From a virus, in the IMG/VR virus record IMGVR_UViG_3300047322_001237, positions 1 through 64,000 of that record: a stretch of 64,000 nucleotides of DNA; one strand, 5' to 3'. This document shows positions 60,324 through 64,000 of this stretch, in pieces. The position numbers and the translations under genes were made by a program. The notes below the pieces were generated by a model. The model was not told the origin of the DNA, did no database searches, and saw nothing but the letters and a program-made list of their open reading frames with translations. How positions within the stretch are numbered: the first letter of the stretch is position 1; each line of letters begins with the position of its first letter.

Positions 60324-61313
60324 TCAGACGATATTCCCGCCTGTCGCGGATTGAGGGAAAATCGACGCGCTGACCTTCTGCGCACCAAAACTCGCCACAA
60401 CACTGCCTTGCTCGGCGGGGTTGGGCACTTGATAAAAGTGTCCCTCCAACTCAACAGGCGTGGTCGCAGCAGCGTTAGGATCGGCCATCGCTAGCACCTC
60501 TTCGCGGTTAGGAAAGCCCAGTCCTTCAGGCATCGGTACAAAGCGCGCACCCATCGAGAGTGCCGTCTGTTCGGCCTTCGACATGTTCGCATTCGGAGCA
60601 GGAAGTCCGCTCGATCCGTCCTCTGCGTTGGCGCCTGGCTCCGGAGCGAGTCGCGCAAAACGGTTCTTCGCAAGGAACATGGTGTCGTAGAGCCCGCGCA
60701 GCTTGGCTTCTTCCTCTGCATCGCGCTCCCCGGTCTGCCGAAGGATCCACTCCTCAGCCTCGAACGGAAACGGCGGTAAGTCCGACAGGTCCGACACTCG
60801 CTTCCGCACTTCAAGATCAATCTTGACCCATGGGAAGAACGTACCATCAGGTTTCAGGAAGAAGTCCACTTCCCACTTCAGTCCCTTGCCAAGCCCTGCC
60901 GGAACTGCGCCGTCGTCGATCACGTACTCGTAGCGGTTCTTGACCATTCCACGATCCGAGAGGACACGAAACTGTTCGAAGTTGTCTTCCGTGGTCGGCA
61001 CGGCCACTTCGGTGTTGCTGCCGTCGGGCTTCCGCACCTTTGTCGTGATCACATACTCGGGAGCAACTTTGCCGCGGATGTTGATGAGCTGCGTTTTCCG
61101 GATGCGGATGCCGCCTTGTCCACCGTTTTGATCGGTCTTCGGGATCTTGAATTCCCACTGCTCCTGATGCTCCGAAAAGCCCCAGCCAGTCGGCACCTTG
61201 ACGGGTTCCGGGAGACGAGCATAGAAAACGTATTCGATTTCCTCGAATGCCTCGCCAGTTGCCTGTTCTTCAAGCGCCACGTCTTCCAGCGCCCGTTTCA
61301 TTAAGCTTGTCAT
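60324..61313 (-). CDS. CYTH-like (triphosphate tunnel) protein (329 aa)
   Basis: The N-terminal 200 residues resemble the CYTH fold: FEEIEYVFYARLPEP (signature E-x-E-x-F strand), GIRIRKTQL (basic RxRxT strand), APEYVITTKVRKPDG, then LKWEVDFFLKPDGT and VKIDLEVRKR, with alternating charged residues pointing into a tunnel. CYTH proteins hydrolyse or bind inorganic triphosphate, ATP or thiamin triphosphate; phage roles are poorly known. The C-terminal third (NANMSKAEQTALSMGARFVP...) is linker-like. The ATG at 61313 lies 5 nt after the holin-like gene; an alternative ATG is 12 nt on. Confidence 0.6.
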   Translation of the reverse strand: MTSLMKRALEDVALEEQATGEAFEEIEYVFYARLPEPVKVPTGWGFSEHQEQWEFKIPKTDQNGGQGGIRIRKTQLINIRGKVAPEYVITTKVRKPDGSNTEVAVPTTEDNFEQFRVLSDRGMVKNRYEYVIDDGAVPAGLGKGLKWEVDFFLKPDGTFFPWVKIDLEVRKRVSDLSDLPPFPFEAEEWILRQTGERDAEEEAKLRGLYDTMFLAKNRFARLAPEPGANAEDGSSGLPAPNANMSKAEQTALSMGARFVPMPEGLGFPNREEVLAMADPNAAATTPVELEGHFYQVPNPAEQGSVVASFGAQKVSASIFPQSATGGNIV

Positions 61314-61318
61314 GATTC

Positions 61319-61579
61319 TTATTCGGCCTCGAGAAAGAGCGTGACGATTTCCTTGGCCATGTCCAAAAGGTTGTGAAGGCAGGCGCCCGCGGTGATGACG
61401 CCCATGTGCACCGCAGTGGTGAGCACCGCACCGAGCAGCACGGCGACCATGAAGGCAAGGAGAACGCCAGCCAGAATGTAGACTTGCGTCTGCAGGCTGC
61501 GCGTCTCCCGTGTCAGCTCCTTCGTGTCATGCTCGGCGATCGGATCTTGATCTTTGTCCGCGTCGAGATGCTCGCTCAT
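61319..61579 (-). CDS. Holin-like small membrane protein (86 aa)
   Basis: ATG 61579 overlaps the stop of the o-spanin-like gene (TGATG). The N-terminal 33 residues are charged (MSEHLDADKDQDPIAEHD...), followed by a strongly hydrophobic helix VYILAGVLLAFMVAVLLGAV and a second less hydrophobic stretch (TTAVHMGVITAGACLHNLLD). Size and topology fit a holin or antiholin, which would permeabilise the inner membrane. The tight coupling to the spanin-like pair supports a lysis cassette; no endolysin gene is adjacent. Confidence 0.6.
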   Translation of the reverse strand: MSEHLDADKDQDPIAEHDTKELTRETRSLQTQVYILAGVLLAFMVAVLLGAVLTTAVHMGVITAGACLHNLLDMAKEIVTLFLEAE

Positions 61580-61917
61580 CACTTCGCTCCCGCGGGCGCG
61601 CTTGCTGCGTTGGCCTTGGCGACGAGCGCTTTCTGCTGCTTGTACCAGGTGCGAATTCCAGCCTTGTCCTGGTTGCAGCTGCCGAGGTTGTTCGTCTGCG
61701 CCTGATAGGCAGCCGAGAGCAACTGTTCCTTGGTCTCCGTGTCCGCTGCGGCGTAAACGTCTCGCTGCGGCGGAGGAGTAACAGGACAATCCGCCACCAG
61801 GATGGCGGGCAGCTCCGGAAGGAACGTCTGATAGCGTGTTTCCAAAGTCGGCTGGCTACCACATCCGGCAATCATTGCGGCAGCCACGACAGCTGCCAGA
61901 CAGCGAAGTCGTTTCAT
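61579..61917 (-). CDS. o-spanin (Rz1-like) lipoprotein (112 aa)
   Basis: ATG 61917 is preceded by GGGGATGAAA, a better site than the ATG two codons upstream. Signal MKRLRCLAAVVAAAMIAGCG has lipobox IAGC, so it is a lipoprotein. The mature part has FLPELPAILVADCPVTPPPQ, matching the P..LP..L..DCP..PPP style of Rz1-like proteins. It would anchor in the outer membrane and bind the upstream inner-membrane protein to complete lysis. It is coupled to the holin-like gene by a 1-nt overlap. Confidence 0.7.
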   Translation of the reverse strand: MKRLRCLAAVVAAAMIAGCGSQPTLETRYQTFLPELPAILVADCPVTPPPQRDVYAAADTETKEQLLSAAYQAQTNNLGSCNQDKAGIRTWYKQQKALVAKANAASAPAGAK

Positions 61918-61961
61918 TTTCATCCCCGAAAGGTCTTTGCTTCTATTCTTGTTAGTCCGTT

Positions 61962-62459
61962 CTAGACGGACGGATCGCTCGCGGGCGAAGTCGGAACCGC
62001 AGCGCATCCGGTTGTGGACGCCGGGACGTTGTTGCAATAGGTGTCCCAGAGGCTGTTCACACGGATGCGACTGATCGCATTGGATTCGGCTTGTGCTGCG
62101 CTGGCGGAAACGGGTTGACCTGCTACCGGCTCGTACTTCTTCTTGACGACTGCGATCTGAGCGTCCGCTTTGACGTCGACGGCGACCTGCGACGCCGCGG
62201 TCGCAGCCTTCGCCTGGACATCGTCGGTCACAACCTGGTCGTTGACCTTCTCGGATTTCTTGGCGACGTCGAGCTGGCCCTTGAGGTTGTCGTTGGCGGA
62301 CGTCAGGTCTTTGATCTGCTGCGTGGACTTGCCGGCCGCCTCAGTCAAGGACTTCACCTGGTGCGCCTCGTAGACACCAAAGGCGATCAGTCCCGCAACG
62401 ACGACAGCGATGGCGGTACCGATGATGGCGGTTGCGTATTCCTTCACTTGGTCAAGCAT
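61962..62459 (-). CDS. i-spanin (Rz-like) inner-membrane protein (165 aa)
   Basis: ATG 62459 overlaps the ruvC end by 16 nt, with GGAGGAACT inside ruvC. A transmembrane helix AIIGTAIAVVVAGLIAFGVY (about 10-30) is followed by a periplasmic coiled coil (SLTEAAGKSTQQIKDLTSAN...KGQLDVAKKSEKVNDQ), then a Cys-containing C-terminus (LWDTYCNNVPASTTGCAAV). This TM-plus-coiled-coil plan is that of an i-spanin; the o-spanin-like lipoprotein follows. Confidence 0.65.
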   Translation of the reverse strand: MLDQVKEYATAIIGTAIAVVVAGLIAFGVYEAHQVKSLTEAAGKSTQQIKDLTSANDNLKGQLDVAKKSEKVNDQVVTDDVQAKAATAASQVAVDVKADAQIAVVKKKYEPVAGQPVSASAAQAESNAISRIRVNSLWDTYCNNVPASTTGCAAVPTSPASDPSV

Positions 62460-63031
62460 AGTTCCTCCAGATGGGCTCGCCAGCGGCCGTACGCCACTGC
62501 CAGTGCATCGACAGAGTGTTCGTCGAGACGAGCGATTGGGATGTCCCCGTTGTATTGCAGATCGGGAAGTTTCATGAGCGCTTCCTTGACCTTCTCCTTA
62601 TCCGCATTGCCGGATGCGCCGACTGCTTTTTTCACGGACGGGGGATCAATCAGGTACAGGGGCTTCCACATGTCGTAACGCATGACCGCACTACGAATCG
62701 CGCAGATGACTTCGGTCAGTGCGCCGTATGCCTGTGGACGCCGCATGCTCATGAACGGGGACTCGGACGCGATCATGTACGGACTCACATTCACGAAGAG
62801 ACGAAGCAGCTCGTCCTCCAATGATGAAATGCGGCCGATACGATCGCCGAACAACTCGGCTGTCCACAACTCTTTGGAGAGTCGATCGCCGTGATAGGTC
62901 TTCGCGGAACTCGCGATGATCTTCATGATGGACAGATCGACCCAGAGAATCGAAGTACCCAGGCAGTTGCTGCCCGGGTCGATTCCGATGATGGAGATGA
63001 TGGATGCCGAATGCGCGGGCATTCTGAGCAT
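62444..63031 (-). CDS. RuvC-type Holliday junction resolvase (195 aa)
   Basis: The RNase H-like fold is clear from ISIIGIDPGSNCLGTSI (D18), PYMIASESPFMSMRRPQA (E90) and the C-terminal LDEHSVDALAVAYGRWR (D170/D175). Together these match the RuvC acidic triad D-E-D/D. PPSVKKAVGASGNADKEKVK (130-149) matches the V-K.A..G.G.A.K..V motif that binds DNA. It would cut branched intermediates before packaging or in recombination with the Rad50- and RecA-like proteins. ATG 63031 has GGAGTCACG. Size is standard for phage RuvC. Confidence 0.92.
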   Translation of the reverse strand: MLRMPAHSASIISIIGIDPGSNCLGTSILWVDLSIMKIIASSAKTYHGDRLSKELWTAELFGDRIGRISSLEDELLRLFVNVSPYMIASESPFMSMRRPQAYGALTEVICAIRSAVMRYDMWKPLYLIDPPSVKKAVGASGNADKEKVKEALMKLPDLQYNGDIPIARLDEHSVDALAVAYGRWRAHLEELCLTK

Positions 63032-63045
63032 CGTGACTCCAGTGC

Positions 63046-63891
63046 TTACGCCGAGACCAGGTTGAACAGCGGCTCGGTCGAACCCACGTTCAGGTTGATC
63101 GTCGTGCCGTTGTTCTGATAGTTCATCGGCACGAAGGTATCGATGAACGAGCAGATCTGGGCGCAGATGACTTCGTTCATGTTGAACGAGCCACCGCTTG
63201 CCGGGACCGACACCACATCGTCCACGCCCGAGACCATGCCGATCTCCGAGATGATGGCGTAGCGCGGATCACCGTAGATAATGTTCGCGCAGTTCACCAG
63301 CTCGGCCGCGTCCTGAGCGCTGAACGACAGACCCACGACAGCGGCCGCCGACAGGTAGTCACCTGACACTACGTTGACGGAGCCGTTCGCCACCGTGGGC
63401 GCCGTCGGGTTCAAGTTCGACGAGTTCGCGCTGTACGGCGTCGTGGTCGTGTTGCCACCCGAGACCGTGTTCAGGTTGATCTGCGCAGCCACACCCGTAT
63501 AGTCGATGCGGCGCAGGAAGTAGCACGCGTAAGCGATGCCACCGTACGTGATCACCTGACGCAGTGCGTACTGAGCCATCTGGCTCGCCGACAGGTCCGA
63601 GCTCACCGGACGCATGATGAACGGCAGGTGATTGTAGAGCGCTGCGTCCGTTGCTTCGTGCTGAATCGGGGAGGGTGCCGCGATGCCGTCGGAGCCAGCC
63701 GTGATGGTGTGTCCGCCGTTGCCGATGCAGTAGTAGCGTTGCGCCGGCAGGACGCTTGAAGCGGGTGCGACGCCCGCCTGAATCCCAAACTTCTCGTTAA
63801 GCGTCGAGTTCGGCATCATGGTGAAGGGCAGCTTCTGCAGCAGACACGTTTGCAGATACGCGCCCCAAGCGGTGCGAGTGGAGTTCTCCAT
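63046..63891 (-). CDS. Virion-like protein (281 aa)
   Basis: Begins MENSTRTAWGAYLQTCLLQK; Asn-, Thr- and Gly-rich, beta-type composition with INLNTVSGGNTTTTPYSANS and C-terminal LNVGSTEPLFNLV. No motif, signal peptide or transmembrane helix. It is the first gene of the minus-strand transcript that holds RuvC and the lysis cassette. Structural role is inferred from composition. Confidence 0.6.
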   Translation of the reverse strand: MENSTRTAWGAYLQTCLLQKLPFTMMPNSTLNEKFGIQAGVAPASSVLPAQRYYCIGNGGHTITAGSDGIAAPSPIQHEATDAALYNHLPFIMRPVSSDLSASQMAQYALRQVITYGGIAYACYFLRRIDYTGVAAQINLNTVSGGNTTTTPYSANSSNLNPTAPTVANGSVNVVSGDYLSAAAVVGLSFSAQDAAELVNCANIIYGDPRYAIISEIGMVSGVDDVVSVPASGGSFNMNEVICAQICSFIDTFVPMNYQNNGTTINLNVGSTEPLFNLVSA

Positions 63892-64000
63892 TTGGAATCC
63901 TTAATTAATCAGAAAATGACTTAGACTGAATCCCTCACAGGATTCGTTTTCGGACGATCAATTTTTTAATGTCAACTCGTCGGAGGCGAGTAAACAAGTC
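63892..64000 (-). promoter_or_regulatory. Leader region upstream of the 281-aa gene
   Basis: Leftwards it holds TTGACATTAAAAAATTG (a -35-like TTGACA with AT-rich tract), a GAATCC-tgtgag-GGATTC hairpin and an AAGGATTCCAA site before the ATG at 63891. An ACTCG...CGAGT hairpin lies near the window edge. No clear -10 at standard spacing. Confidence 0.35.

Noticed and set aside
1-64000. tRNA, rRNA, CRISPR arrays, integrase or transposase
   Set aside because: None was recognised on either strand; intergenic gaps are too short for most tRNA genes and show no cloverleaf.

Overview
The window looks like part of a jumbo, contractile-tailed bacteriophage genome. It shows about 55 tightly packed genes in short alternating-strand blocks, no rRNA or tRNA genes, a contractile sheath and tube, phage-encoded multisubunit RNA polymerase genes, a 2,377-residue virion protein with a muralytic domain, four tandem tail fibres, and phage-type recombination enzymes. 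Base composition is GC-rich. The spanin-like genes, lipoproteins and signal peptide point to a Gram-negative host; I infer a GC-rich proteobacterium (Burkholderia/Ralstonia/Pseudomonas type) but the host is not proven. Many genes have no family I recognise, as is usual for jumbo phages.

Layout. 1-2632 (-): two unrecognised, probably structural genes, the first running off the left edge. 2821-5961 (+): tail sheath and tube. 6064-9974 (-): small accessory genes (secreted, membrane, DUF488-like, Cys-rich, a 29-residue zinc ribbon) with a decayed gene copy. 9986-19232 (-): prohead protease, unrecognised proteins, then RNA polymerase beta (1,452 aa) and the N-terminal half of beta' carrying the catalytic DFDGD loop. 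19309-28644 (+): giant GH19-containing virion protein and a baseplate-like protein. 28697-37718 (-): structural protein, a NADAR-like protein, several unknowns, a separately encoded beta C-terminal domain, a SLOG/DUF2493 protein, a DUF1653-like protein and a RecA-type ATPase. 37832-41764: an unknown (+), then RNase HI with a long extension and an inner-/outer-membrane protein pair (-). 41866-46238: virion proteins including tandem SPRY-like domains and a spike-like protein. 46308-49759 (+): Rad50/SbcC-like ATPase and neighbour. 49833-51768 (-): two unknowns. 51855-60231 (+): four paralogous tail fibres, the last ending in a Hint autoprocessing domain, plus a small protein. 60324-63891 (-): CYTH-like protein, holin/spanin-like lysis cassette, RuvC and a virion protein.

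How the parts fit: the virion genes (sheath, tube, giant protein, spike, fibres) alternate with the replication/recombination set (RecA-like, Rad50-like, RNase H, RuvC) and the transcription set (beta, beta-C, beta'-N). The beta' C-terminal half, large terminase, portal, major capsid protein and the SbcD partner were not recognised here.

The most striking non-coding signal is a family of long palindromes with nearly invariant outer arms (GACGGCATAA...TTATGCCGTC) and variable GC-rich cores. They sit at almost every junction of converging genes and look like a phage-specific bidirectional terminator. Other notable points are a split RNA polymerase, a tail fibre ending in a Hint domain, strong terminators lying directly against the next start codon, and a recent gene-fragment duplication whose breakpoint falls in one of the palindrome arms.
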